The notes under the pieces were generated by a model that was not told the DNA's origin, did no database searches, and was given only the letters and a program-made list of their open reading frames with translations. A stretch of 64,000 bases of DNA from Curtobacterium sp. ZW137. Its GTDB lineage: Bacteria; Actinomycetota; Actinomycetes; Actinomycetales; Microbacteriaceae. Location: NCBI RefSeq assembly GCF_003762905.1, contig NZ_RJKS01000002.1, positions 232,039 through 296,038 on the forward strand. The letters are read 5' to 3'. This document shows positions 17,701-25,720 of this stretch, one piece after another (position 1 is the first letter of the stretch; every line of letters starts with the position of its first letter). The position numbers were made by a program, and so were the translations under genes.

Positions 17701-17950
17701 TCGCCGCGGTGCGCGAGGACGTCAGGGCGAGCACCGTCGCGTGGCCGTCCGGGGTGATCGCGTCGGGCCGCCGGAGCCGGGTGGCGACGAGGCGGGCGAG
17801 CGTCGAGGTCTTGCCGGTGCCGGGAGCGCCGATCACCGCTGCGTGCACGCCGTCGGGCAGCGCGAGCACCGCTGCCTGCCCGGGGTCCGCGACCAGCGCG
17901 CGGGACACCTGCGTCGGCGCGGGTGCTGGCGTCAGCGTGGTCGTGGGCAC
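14795..17950 (-). CDS. adnA: AdnA-like helicase-nuclease subunit
   Basis: A 1051-residue partner of AdnB. Walker A GAPGTGKT is at 41-48. The C-terminal nuclease domain has RIEIDPDGRVSVVDLKTG and QLGAYQLA. Cys residues near FEECPVHWF and HCEKARTGVECR could form part of an AddB-like iron-sulfur staple, although the spacing was not verified. The length matches mycobacterial AdnA. The GTG start is fixed by TACGGT 6 nt upstream, a leaderless arrangement. The gene is first in the adnA-adnB operon and is divergent from the DUF3107 gene. Confidence 0.92.
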   Translation of the reverse strand: MPTTTLTPAPAPTQVSRALVADPGQAAVLALPDGVHAAVIGAPGTGKTSTLARLVATRLRRPDAITPDGHATVLALTSSRTAATALRDHLAVTVERVTPGALACTVNSLAFQIVAFAAAAQGQPAPTLLTGGEQDRILADLLAGHETDGTGPDWPQPITAVVRERAGFRTALRDVMMRAVAAGVEPDDMRELADEKGRPEWRAVGDLVDEYRAALTAFRTTSLDAAELVAFATAAVLRGELPPAVAALRLVVADDTQELVEGEIALLGALARSGVQVVAFGDPDIAASAFRGAEPDVLGRLASRLGVAHVQDVVLGTVHRHPAPIRALVSGITGRVGAAAAGRQRTALARDTDGRPDSVLHLEGGSRSALVVAVARRLREHQLMDGVPWHRMVVVTRSGAAIPELVRALSVAEVPATAGAAPTRPRDDSAARSLIDAAAVSLGVLPLDADLATAFATGPLGGLDTLAMRRLRLALRREELAGGGTRTADELLVDALGAPERLVTVDAAFARRATRLARSLVQARADAESGASIEEILWGLWERSGLAGIWGGQSLAGGVGAGEADRHLDAVVGLFTAAKRFVERTPDAPARVFVDDLLGADLPEDSIGPDRTAGRVRVLTPSATIGLECDVVVVLGLQDGVWPNTRVRGSLLDPDGLVRAAAGTDHDVVDDRAAVIADELRLFARAVSRATTQVVIGTIANDDESPSPFVRLVPVPPDRQPTAHPLSLRGLAGSLRRRVVATGDHEAASALARLAEAEVPGASPDDWYGTAEPTTEDPLVDLDGAAVEDPVSGELVPPTVGVSPSRIGTFEECPVHWFVQTFGGGAPSPAMGIGTIVHEAMEHATEIDVESLWERVESRWGELTFESPWIGDRERARTRRMIEGLSDYLRTFASAGRQLLGAETSFALVTGPARVRGSIDRIEIDPDGRVSVVDLKTGRSMPSEKNDMPEHPQLGAYQLAVEDGAVEGVPAGSPMTDARLVFVQNPKGGHAYSERTQHAFDPDARESYRERLHEVARGMAGRTFVANVDDHCEKARTGVECRIHVVGEVTW

Positions 17951-17956
17951 GTCCGT

Positions 17957-17962
17957 ACCGTA
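17957..17962 (-). promoter_or_regulatory. -10 element, leaderless adnA start
   Basis: Minus-strand TACGGT, a 6-nt spacer, then GTG at 17950. Confidence 0.6.
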
Positions 17963-17995
17963 CCGAGGGCGACCGACAACTCCGGTGACCGACCG

Positions 17996-18085
17996 GCGGT
18001 GCGCCGGACGCCGGACTCCGCACGCCGTGCGCCGGACGCCGTGCGCCGGACGCCGTGCGCCGTGCGCCGTGCGCCGTGCGCCCAA
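17996..18085. repeat. GCGCCGGACGCCGT-type repeat
   Basis: Degenerate 7-bp and 14-bp units (GCGCCGGACGCCGT, then GCGCCGT) fill the gap between the divergent adnA and DUF3107 genes. Confidence 0.8.
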
Positions 18086-18119
18086 GGCGAACGGAGGGTC
18101 CGCCCGAACACGGCTCGGA

Positions 18120-18125
18120 TATGGT
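18120..18125 (+). promoter_or_regulatory. -10 element, leaderless start at 18132
   Basis: TATGGT, a 6-nt spacer, then GTG. Confidence 0.6.
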
Positions 18126-18131
18126 GAGCAC

Positions 18132-18353
18132 GTGGACATCAAGATCGGCATCATCAACAGCCCGCGCGAGATCGCCTTCGAGACGAAGCAGACCGCGGAA
18201 GAGATCGAGAAGGCCGTCTCCGAGGCGCTCGCATCCCAGACGCACCTCGCGCTGCAGGACGAGAAGGGCCGCAAGTACGTGGTCGCCGCCGCAGCGCTGG
18301 CCTACGTCGAGTTCGGCTCCGAAGAAGCCCGCCGCATCGGCTTCGTCGCGTAG
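18132..18353 (+). CDS. DUF3107 family small protein
   Basis: A 73-residue protein of the actinobacterial DUF3107 family (TB9.4/Rv3208A-like, from memory), function unknown. It begins DIKIGIINSPREIAFE and carries a conserved central LQDEKGRKY. The predicted mix of a beta strand, a helix and a beta strand suggests a compact soluble fold. The GTG start follows TATGGT with a 6-nt spacer, so translation is probably leaderless. A small membrane protein gene begins 7 nt downstream, and adnA lies divergent upstream. Confidence 0.9.
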   Translation: MDIKIGIINSPREIAFETKQTAEEIEKAVSEALASQTHLALQDEKGRKYVVAAAALAYVEFGSEEARRIGFVA

Positions 18354-18360
18354 CACCGGC

Positions 18361-18678
18361 GTGGAACTCCTCTTCGCGATCCTAGGCGGCCTGATCTGCG
18401 GTGCCATCGCGCACGTGCTGCTGCCGTTGCGCTCGACGCGTGGTCAGCTGCTCGGCCCGACGGTCGGCGGGATCACCGCCGCCGTCCTCTGGGAAGTGCT
18501 GACCTGGGCCGGCTGGCAGTACGACGCCACCTGGATCTGGGTCGTCGCGCTCGTCGGCGCGGGGGTCGTCGCACTCGCCGCGGAGTGGCTGCTCGGCCGA
18601 CGCCGCACCGCGAACGACGCCGCCTTCTACGAGGCCGTGAGGAACCGCGGCGGCGCCGGAGCGACACGCCGCGCCTGA
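18361..18678 (+). CDS. Small membrane protein, unknown function
   Basis: 105 residues with three hydrophobic segments, at about 2-18, 32-50 and 62-82. The tail is short and basic and contains RRRTANDAAFYEAV. I do not recognise a family. The GTG start lies 7 nt after the DUF3107 stop, so the two are likely co-transcribed. No strong ribosome-binding site is visible. Confidence 0.7.
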   Translation: MELLFAILGGLICGAIAHVLLPLRSTRGQLLGPTVGGITAAVLWEVLTWAGWQYDATWIWVVALVGAGVVALAAEWLLGRRRTANDAAFYEAVRNRGGAGATRRA

Positions 18679-18685
18679 GCACCCC

Positions 18686-18702
18686 TGCCGCTGCCAGCGG
18701 CA
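18686..18702. terminator. Small hairpin between convergent genes
   Basis: TGCCGCT and AGCGGCA arms with a GCC loop. It is short, so a terminator role is only possible. Confidence 0.35.
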
Positions 18703-18714
18703 CGGTCGAGCCCC

Positions 18715-19431
18715 TCAGGCCGTGAGCCCGAGCGCGTCCATCCGCCGGGTGTGCGTCGCGATCAGCTCGGTCCAGACCGGCTCCAGCCGCGACTGGTCCT
18801 CGCGCGCGTGCGACGCCAGCGCCGACCGTGCGACGAGCAACGTGTCACCCACGAGCCGTCGTCCCCACATCGCCAGCCGGGACGACACCTGCGGTTCTTC
18901 GTCGATGCGCGCGCTGAGCTCCTCGACGACGGCCGCTTCTTCGCGCGCGTCGAACACGCCCTGCAGCCGCTGCTGCACGTCGTTCGGCAGTGAGCGCAGC
19001 AGGTTCGCGAAGAGGTCGTTGAGGATGCCGGCGGTGACGTAGCCCGTCAGCATCGACTCGTACCAGTCCGCACCGCTCGTCCGGTCGAGGAACAGGTCGA
19101 TGGCTTCCCGGTGCGGCGCCATCAGCTCGGCCGGGTCGGCTCCGGTCCGCTCGATCTCGGCGACGATCGACCGGTGCCGGTCGAGCGCGGTCGTGGCGAG
19201 CACGCCGGTGACCAGCCGTCCGGACAGGGTCGGCGCCGACGCTCCGGCGCGGCCCATCGTCTCGTACAGCGAGAGCTGGAGGTAGGCGGCCTGCCCGAGG
19301 TAGACGTCGAGCTCGGGGCTGACGTCGTCGAGCTGCAGGCGCTCCACCTGCGCGGGGTTCTTCGGGTTCCGCGACGCGAGCCATGCTGCTGCGAGCTGCG
19401 CCGCGCGCTTCCGGTTCCACCACGACACCAC
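18715..19431 (-). CDS. Ferritin-like / MiaE-like domain protein
   Basis: 238 residues, almost entirely helical. It resembles the actinobacterial ferritin-like family next to rhlE (PF13794-type, related in fold to tRNA-hydroxylase MiaE). Potential metal ligands are seen in YETMGRAG, ALDRHRSIVAEIE, PHREAIDLF and DWYESML, but I did not establish a complete di-iron set. The GTG start is fixed by TATGCT with a 6-nt spacer. A second GTG follows directly. It is divergent from the DEAD-box helicase. The function is not established. Confidence 0.75.
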   Translation of the reverse strand: MVSWWNRKRAAQLAAAWLASRNPKNPAQVERLQLDDVSPELDVYLGQAAYLQLSLYETMGRAGASAPTLSGRLVTGVLATTALDRHRSIVAEIERTGADPAELMAPHREAIDLFLDRTSGADWYESMLTGYVTAGILNDLFANLLRSLPNDVQQRLQGVFDAREEAAVVEELSARIDEEPQVSSRLAMWGRRLVGDTLLVARSALASHAREDQSRLEPVWTELIATHTRRMDALGLTA

Positions 19432-19437
19432 GCCTCC

Positions 19438-19443
19438 AGCATA
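19438..19443 (-). promoter_or_regulatory. -10 element, leaderless start at 19431
   Basis: Minus-strand TATGCT, a 6-nt spacer, then GTG. Confidence 0.6.
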
Positions 19444-19474
19444 GGGGGAAGGACCCGTCCGCTCCGCGCGCCGG

Positions 19475-19480
19475 TAGACT
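19475..19480 (+). promoter_or_regulatory. -10 element of the DEAD-box helicase gene
   Basis: TAGACT about 25 nt before the GTG. A short leader containing AGGACAGG would follow. No convincing -35. Confidence 0.5.
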
Positions 19481-19505
19481 GGTTCGGACTCCCCGATAGG
19501 ACAGG

Positions 19506-21008
19506 GTGACCTTTTTGACTTTCTCAGACCTCAACATCGAGCAGGACATCGTCGATGCGCTCGCCGGCAAGGGCATCATCGAGCCCTTCCCGATCCAGGA
19601 GCAGACGATCCCGCTCGCCCTCACCGGCCAGGACATCATCGGCCAGGCCAAGACCGGGACCGGCAAGACCTTCGGGTTCGGCCTCCCCCTCATCCAGCGT
19701 CTCGGCGCCGACCCCGCGCACGGCGTGAAGGCCCTCGTGGTCGTCCCGACCCGTGAACTCGCGGTCCAGGTGACCGAGGACCTCGAACTCGCGACCTCGA
19801 ACCGCTCCACCACGATCGTCTCGATCTACGGCGGCAAGGCGTACGAAGGCCAGATCGAACAGCTCAAGGCTGGCGCGCAGATCGTCGTCGGCACCCCCGG
19901 GCGCCTGATCGACCTGCAGCGTCAGCGACTGCTCGACCTCTCCCACGTGCAGGAAGTCGTCCTCGACGAGGCCGACCGCATGCTCGACCTCGGGTTCCTC
20001 TCGGACATCGAGCGGATCTTCCAGGCCGTGCCCGACGTGCGCCACACGATGCTGTTCTCGGCGACCATGCCGGCGCCGATCGTCGCGCTCGCCCGTCGCT
20101 TCATGTCGCGTCCGGTGCACATCCGCGCCACGGACCCGGACGAGGGCCTCATGCAGGCCAACATCAAGCACCTCATCTACCGCGCGCACTCGCTCGACAA
20201 GGACGAGGTCATCGCCCGCATCCTGCAGGCGAACGGCCGCGGCAAGACCGTGATCTTCACCCGCACCAAGCGTGCGGCGGCGAAGCTGGTCGAGGAACTG
20301 AAGGACCGCGGGTTCAACGCCGCAGCGGTGCACGGCGACCTCAACCAGGAGCAGCGCGAGCGCGCGATGGCGGCGTTCAAGGCCGGCAAGCGCGACGTGC
20401 TCATCGCCACCGACGTCGCGGCCCGCGGCATCGACGTGGACGACGTCACGCACGTGATCAACCACACGATCCCGGACGACCCGGACACGTACCTGCACCG
20501 CGCCGGTCGTACCGGTCGCGCGGGCAAGACGGGCATCGCGGTCACGTTCGTGGACTGGGACGACCTGCACAAGTGGACGCTGATCGACAAGGCCCTCGAG
20601 TTCGGCATCCCCGAGCCCGTCGAGACCTACTCGTCGTCGCCGCACCTGTTCGAGGAACTCGACATCCCGCAGGGCACCAAGGGCCGTCTGCCCGGCTCGT
20701 CGTCGCACGCCGCCACGGCGGGTGCGCCGGAGCGCAGCAGCTCGCGGCCGCCGCGCCAGCCGCGCCAGTCGGACGGCTCCGGTGAATCCGGCGACTCGCG
20801 TCCGCGTCGTCGCACCCGGACCGGAGGCTCGGATCGCCCGGCAGCGCAGGCTGCGGACTCCGCGCCCAAGGTCGAGAGCACGGGTCCGGACAGCACCGAC
20901 GGTGACGGTGCCGCGACCAAGCGTCGTCGTCGTCGCCGTCGTCGCGGGGCCGGCACGGGGGGCGAGGCGACCGCCTCGTCGCCGCAGCCGGCGTCGGACG
21001 GCGAGTAG
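19506..21008 (+). CDS. DEAD-box RNA helicase (RhlE/DeaD type)
   Basis: 500 residues. Motifs in order: AKTGTGKT (I), PTREL (Ia), TPGRL (Ib), DEADRMLDLGF (II), SAT (III), and RGIDV with HRAGRTGRAG (V and VI). The C-terminal ~120 residues are disordered, rich in Ser, Pro and Arg, and end in a run of Arg that would bind RNA. Likely role: RNA unwinding in ribosome assembly or mRNA decay. I give the GTG at 19506. A TTG at 19515 is a credible alternative start with similar spacing to the AGG-rich leader. It ends at a long bidirectional hairpin. Confidence 0.94.
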   Translation: MTFLTFSDLNIEQDIVDALAGKGIIEPFPIQEQTIPLALTGQDIIGQAKTGTGKTFGFGLPLIQRLGADPAHGVKALVVVPTRELAVQVTEDLELATSNRSTTIVSIYGGKAYEGQIEQLKAGAQIVVGTPGRLIDLQRQRLLDLSHVQEVVLDEADRMLDLGFLSDIERIFQAVPDVRHTMLFSATMPAPIVALARRFMSRPVHIRATDPDEGLMQANIKHLIYRAHSLDKDEVIARILQANGRGKTVIFTRTKRAAAKLVEELKDRGFNAAAVHGDLNQEQRERAMAAFKAGKRDVLIATDVAARGIDVDDVTHVINHTIPDDPDTYLHRAGRTGRAGKTGIAVTFVDWDDLHKWTLIDKALEFGIPEPVETYSSSPHLFEELDIPQGTKGRLPGSSSHAATAGAPERSSSRPPRQPRQSDGSGESGDSRPRRRTRTGGSDRPAAQAADSAPKVESTGPDSTDGDGAATKRRRRRRRRGAGTGGEATASSPQPASDGE

Positions 21009-21042
21009 CGCCTCCCGTCCGGTCATCCGGAAGGACTTCGTG

Positions 21043-21087
21043 AACGCGACAGTGCCCGTGGGTCTCACCCACGGGCACTGTCGCGTT
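21043..21087. terminator. Bidirectional terminator hairpin
   Basis: A perfect 21-bp inverted repeat (21043-21063 and 21067-21087) with a CTC loop. It lies between the convergent DEAD-box and PHP genes and has no T-tract. Confidence 0.8.
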
Positions 21088-21101
21088 CCGGCAGCAGTCG
21101 G

Positions 21102-21974
21102 TCAGGCCAGGCGCGAGCCGGGGCCGACGACCGGGGCGCTGCCGGTGGCCTGCGCGAGGATCTCGTCGAAGGCGCGGCGGGACGTCCGGTGCTCGCCGAG
21201 CCGGTTCGGCTTGCCGGTGCCGTGGTAGTCGCTGGAACCCGTGACGAACAGGTCGTAGCGGTCCGCCCACTCGAGCAGGGTGCGCTTGCCGTGGGCGAGG
21301 TTCTCGCGGTGGTCGACCTCGAGGCCACCGAGCCCGGCGTCGACGAGCTCCCGGAGGGCGGCTTCGTCGATGACGATGCCCCGTGAGGTCGCTGCCGGGT
21401 GCGCGATCACGGGCACGCCGCCGGCGCCGCGGATGAGTTCGACGCCCCGGAGCGGTGTCGGGGCCTCGTGCGGTTCGTAGTAGCCGGAGGCCGGGTGCAG
21501 GATGCCGCGGAACGCCGCACTGCGGTCGGACTCGAGGCCGCGTGCGACGAGCGCGTCGGCGATGTGCGGCCGGCCGATCGTCGCACCGGGGCTGGCCTGC
21601 GCGATGACGTCGTCCCAGGTGATCGGGTGGTCCTGGCCGATGCGCTCGACCATGCGACGCGCGCGGGCGAGCCGTCCGTCGCGGATGCGGGTGGTCTCCG
21701 CGACGAGCGCGGGGTCCTCCGGGTCGACGAGGTACCCGAGGACGTGCACGCTCCGGTACCCGACACGGGTGCTCAGCTCGAGGCCGGGGACGAGCGTCAG
21801 CGGGAGCTCGCGCGCGGCGGCCGTCGCCTCGGCCCAGCCCGACGTGGTGTCGTGGTCGGTCAGCGCGACGGCGTCGAGGCCGGCAGCGGCTGCGGCCCGG
21901 ACGAGCGCGGCGGGCGGCTCGGTGCCGTCGGAGACACTCGAGTGCGCGTGCAGGTCGATGAACGGGTCGGGCAC
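21102..21974 (-). CDS. PHP-domain phosphoesterase
   Basis: A 290-residue metal-dependent PHP protein of the YciV/RNase AM group. Family members act as 3',5'-nucleotide bisphosphatases or 5'-3' exoribonucleases on short RNA. Metal-ligand motifs seen are DLHAHSSVSDG near the N-terminus, LTDHDT, VIAHPA and SSDYHG near residue 255. The GTG start is set by TAGCAT with a 6-nt spacer. It is divergent from the aminopeptidase gene. Confidence 0.88.
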   Translation of the reverse strand: MPDPFIDLHAHSSVSDGTEPPAALVRAAAAAGLDAVALTDHDTTSGWAEATAAARELPLTLVPGLELSTRVGYRSVHVLGYLVDPEDPALVAETTRIRDGRLARARRMVERIGQDHPITWDDVIAQASPGATIGRPHIADALVARGLESDRSAAFRGILHPASGYYEPHEAPTPLRGVELIRGAGGVPVIAHPAATSRGIVIDEAALRELVDAGLGGLEVDHRENLAHGKRTLLEWADRYDLFVTGSSDYHGTGKPNRLGEHRTSRRAFDEILAQATGSAPVVGPGSRLA

Positions 21975-21980
21975 GGCACA

Positions 21981-21986
21981 ATGCTA
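21981..21986 (-). promoter_or_regulatory. -10 element, leaderless PHP gene
   Basis: Minus-strand TAGCAT, a 6-nt spacer, then GTG at 21974. Confidence 0.6.
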
Positions 21987-22030
21987 TCCACAGGTGAGCG
22001 GGTGCACAGGCCGAGGGGCTGGTGCGGTGC

Positions 22031-22036
22031 GATGAT
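22031..22036 (+). promoter_or_regulatory. -10-like GATGAT, leaderless start at 22043
   Basis: GATGAT, a 6-nt spacer, then ATG. It keeps the A at position 2 and T at position 6 of TANNNT. Confidence 0.45.
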
Positions 22037-22042
22037 GGGGGC

Positions 22043-23527
<1,485 letters not shown>

Positions 23528-23536
23528 CCTGAGCGG

Positions 23537-24028
23537 GTGAGCACACCCGAGGCGACACCGCAGAGCACCTCCCCGCAGCAGATCGCGATCGACGTCGAGC
23601 ACTTCGACTCGCCCGACGCCATGCGGCTGCGCGCTGCCCAGCGCATCGAGATCGACAGCACCTACGGAGGGGACACCGAGCCGGGTGCGAAGCCGACCGC
23701 GGAGTCCATCGCGGTGTTCTTCGTCGCGCGGGACGCCGACGGCACACCGCTCGGATGCGGGGGCCTGCGCGTCGTCGAGGACGGCGTGACCGAGATCAAG
23801 CGGATGTACGTGCGGCGGGAGTCCCGCGGTGCGGGTGTCGCGACGGGGATCCTCCGGCGCCTGGAAGAAGCGGCGCTCGACCTCGGGTCACCGGCGCTCG
23901 TGCTCGAGACCGGCACGGAGCAGAAGCGCGCGATCCGGTTCTACGAGCGCGAGGGGTTCACCCGCATCGCGAACTTCGGCCCCTACGTCGGCGCCCCGCT
24001 CTCCGCCTGCTACTCGAAGGTCCTCTAG
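23537..24028 (+). CDS. GNAT-family N-acetyltransferase
   Basis: 163 residues with the acetyl-CoA-binding GNAT core. KRMYVRRESRGAGVAT (near residues 92-107) contains the R/Q-x-x-G-x-G/A signature. It is followed by LVLETGTEQKRAIRFYEREGF, a typical motif B with the catalytic-site Tyr. The substrate cannot be inferred. The GTG start is leaderless by the TAGCCT hexamer. It is followed by a large repeat region. Confidence 0.88.
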   Translation: MSTPEATPQSTSPQQIAIDVEHFDSPDAMRLRAAQRIEIDSTYGGDTEPGAKPTAESIAVFFVARDADGTPLGCGGLRVVEDGVTEIKRMYVRRESRGAGVATGILRRLEEAALDLGSPALVLETGTEQKRAIRFYEREGFTRIANFGPYVGAPLSACYSKVL

Positions 24029-24231
24029 CGCCGGCCGCTTCGCCGATCCCGTGCCCCTGCCGACCGGTCGCAACACCCCGCGCTCCCCTTGCCGACCGGT
24101 CGTGAACCATCGACCAGCACCCACGCGCAGGACGACTCGTGACCACTCGACGGTCGGCTCCGGGGTGTCGTGACCGCTCGAACTCGCGGGCCGTCCCGCA
24201 CCCGCCGTCTCGTACGCGCCACAGCGCACGT

Positions 24232-24286
24232 GAGATCGCACTCCGTGTCGGGTCCCCGAAGGGGAAGCGACACGGAGTGCGATCTC
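24232..24286. terminator. Long hairpin, copy 1
   Basis: Perfect 19-bp arms (24232-24250 and 24268-24286). The loop carries its own small TCCCC/GGGGA stem. It lies between convergent genes and is probably a bidirectional terminator, although the duplication suggests a repeat element. Confidence 0.65.
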
Positions 24287-24482
24287 GGCGGGAGCGCCAA
24301 GCGCGGGGCGCCGAACGCGAAGCGCGGAGCGCGGAGCGCGGGGCGGGAGCGCCAAGCGCGGGGCGCCGAACGCGAAGCGCGGAGCGCGGGGCGCGGGCGT
24401 CGCGGGGCGCCGAACGCGAAGCGCGGAGCGCGGAGCGCGGGGCGCGGGCGTCGCGGGGCGCCGTCAGCGCCACAGCGCACGT

Positions 24483-24537
24483 GAGATCGCACTCCGTGTC
24501 GGGTCCCCGAGGGGGAAGCGACACGGAGTGCGATCTC
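24483..24537. terminator. Long hairpin, copy 2
   Basis: The same 19-bp arms as copy 1 (24483-24501 and 24519-24537), with one base different in the loop. The flanks (CAGCGCACGT left, GGCGGGAGCG right) are also shared. Confidence 0.65.
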
Positions 24538-24606
24538 GGCGGGAGCGCGGGGCGCGGAGCGCGGAGCGCGGAGCGCGGCGGAGCGCGGAGCGCGGCGCGC
24601 GCCGCG

Positions 24607-25548
24607 TCAGCGCTTGTCGTCGGGGGACGGGGCCTCGGGCGCGGAAGCGCCGGGCGCCTGCGCGTCGGGGGACGACGCCGGCGCCGGAGGCGTCGCGCCC
24701 GGGATCCGCTCCCCGTAGCGCGGGGGCTCTTCGGCACGCGGTGCCGACGGCGCAGCCGGCTGCTGCTGCGCGACCGGCTGGGCGGCCTGGCCGGACTGAC
24801 CCGGCTGACCGGACTGACCCGGCTGCGCGACCTCGCCGTAGCGCGGACCGTCGTTGGTGCCGTAGCGCGGCTGCGCACCCGTGGCGGGGGCGGCGGGGCC
24901 GGACTGCGCCGGGCCTCCAGGCTGGTTGTGGGGTGTGGAGTGCCCACCGTAGGGCGACCCCTGGGGCGGACCCGGACGCCACGACTGCTGCTGCGGCGGT
25001 CCCTGGAACTGCGACCCGGGAGCACCCGACTGCTGCCCCGGGTTCCACGCGGCGTGCGGCGTCGCACCGGACTGGCCGAGGATCCGCTGCGCCTGCCCGA
25101 CGAGCTGCGGGTCGACGATGATCTGGTAGTTCGTGGCGAGCACCTGGTGCACGCTCGTGAAGTCCCGCTGCCGCTTCGTGATCGCGAAGGAGACGATGCC
25201 GTAGAGCATGCCGAACGCGGCGCCGATGATGGCCGCGGCGAGGATGAGGCCGCCGGCCGTCGGTGAGAACAGCGTCAGCACGATGCCGAAGAAGATGCCG
25301 AGCCAGAGCCCGGACAGTGCACCGGCCAGGGCGGCACGGCCGTAGGTCATCTTGCCGGTGACGCGCTCGACGGTCTTGAGGTCGTTGCCGACGATCGAGA
25401 GCTTGTTCACCGGGAAGTCGGACTCGGCGAGTTTCGCCACCACCGCCTGCGCTTCGGGGTAGCTGTCGAAGGTGCCGAGGACGTCTCCGCGGGGCAGCGT
25501 GGGGAAGACCTGCGCCGTGCGACCGCGGAAGGGGCTCTGAGTGCTCAC
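24607..25548 (-). CDS. General stress protein 17M-like membrane protein with Pro/Gln-rich tail
   Basis: 313 residues. An N-terminal domain (about 20-65) resembles the heat-induced general stress protein YflT/17M fold (GTFDSYPEAQAVVAKL, NKLSIVG). Two membrane segments follow at about 75-125. The remaining half is disordered and rich in Pro, Gln, Gly and Ala. I place the start at GTG 25548, preceded at 6 nt by GATGAT, rather than in the upstream minisatellite. Function unknown, with a membrane-associated stress role inferred from the family only. Confidence 0.8.
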   Translation of the reverse strand: MSTQSPFRGRTAQVFPTLPRGDVLGTFDSYPEAQAVVAKLAESDFPVNKLSIVGNDLKTVERVTGKMTYGRAALAGALSGLWLGIFFGIVLTLFSPTAGGLILAAAIIGAAFGMLYGIVSFAITKRQRDFTSVHQVLATNYQIIVDPQLVGQAQRILGQSGATPHAAWNPGQQSGAPGSQFQGPPQQQSWRPGPPQGSPYGGHSTPHNQPGGPAQSGPAAPATGAQPRYGTNDGPRYGEVAQPGQSGQPGQSGQAAQPVAQQQPAAPSAPRAEEPPRYGERIPGATPPAPASSPDAQAPGASAPEAPSPDDKR

Positions 25549-25554
25549 ACAGTC

Positions 25555-25560
25555 ATCATC
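25555..25560 (-). promoter_or_regulatory. -10-like GATGAT, leaderless start at 25548
   Basis: Minus-strand GATGAT, a 6-nt spacer, then GTG. Confidence 0.45.
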
Positions 25561-25591
25561 CACCGTCCCCCTTGCGATCGCACGAGAACCA

Positions 25592-25692
25592 CCGGGGAAC
25601 CGGCCGGGCCACCGCCGGGGAACCGGCCGGGCCACCGCCAGGGAACCGGCCGGGCCACCACCGGGGAACCGGCCGGGCCACCGCCAGGGAAC
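25592..25692. repeat. 23-bp tandem minisatellite
   Basis: Four and a half units of CCGGGGAACCGGCCGGGCC plus ACCG, with CCAGGG variants. It lies between two divergent leaderless genes. Confidence 0.88.
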
Positions 25693-25708
25693 GGACCGGG
25701 TGACCGAC

Positions 25709-25714
25709 TACGCT
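25709..25714 (+). promoter_or_regulatory. -10 element, leaderless start at 25721
   Basis: TACGCT, a 6-nt spacer, then GTG. Confidence 0.6.
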
Positions 25715-25720
25715 GAGATC

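Larger units (their letters stand above)
24029..24606. repeat. Repeat region with two copies of a palindromic element
   Basis: A 578-bp gap between convergent genes. From 24290 to 24475 and again from 24540 to 24605 there are degenerate GCGCGGAGCG, GGGCGCCGAA and CGCGAAGCG units in direct orientation. Two copies of a long hairpin flank the first block. I see no supported gene. Confidence 0.8.

Noticed and set aside
17951-18274. Longer adnA reading frame running into the DUF3107 gene
   Set aside because: It overlaps an antisense conserved gene and a repeat, while GTG 17950 is preceded by a -10 hexamer at the standard spacing.
24290-24605. Possible CRISPR array or small protein genes in the GC-rich repeats
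   Set aside because: Units are degenerate and short, with no constant repeat/spacer pattern. Open frames are compositional and encode Arg/Ala/Gly repeats.
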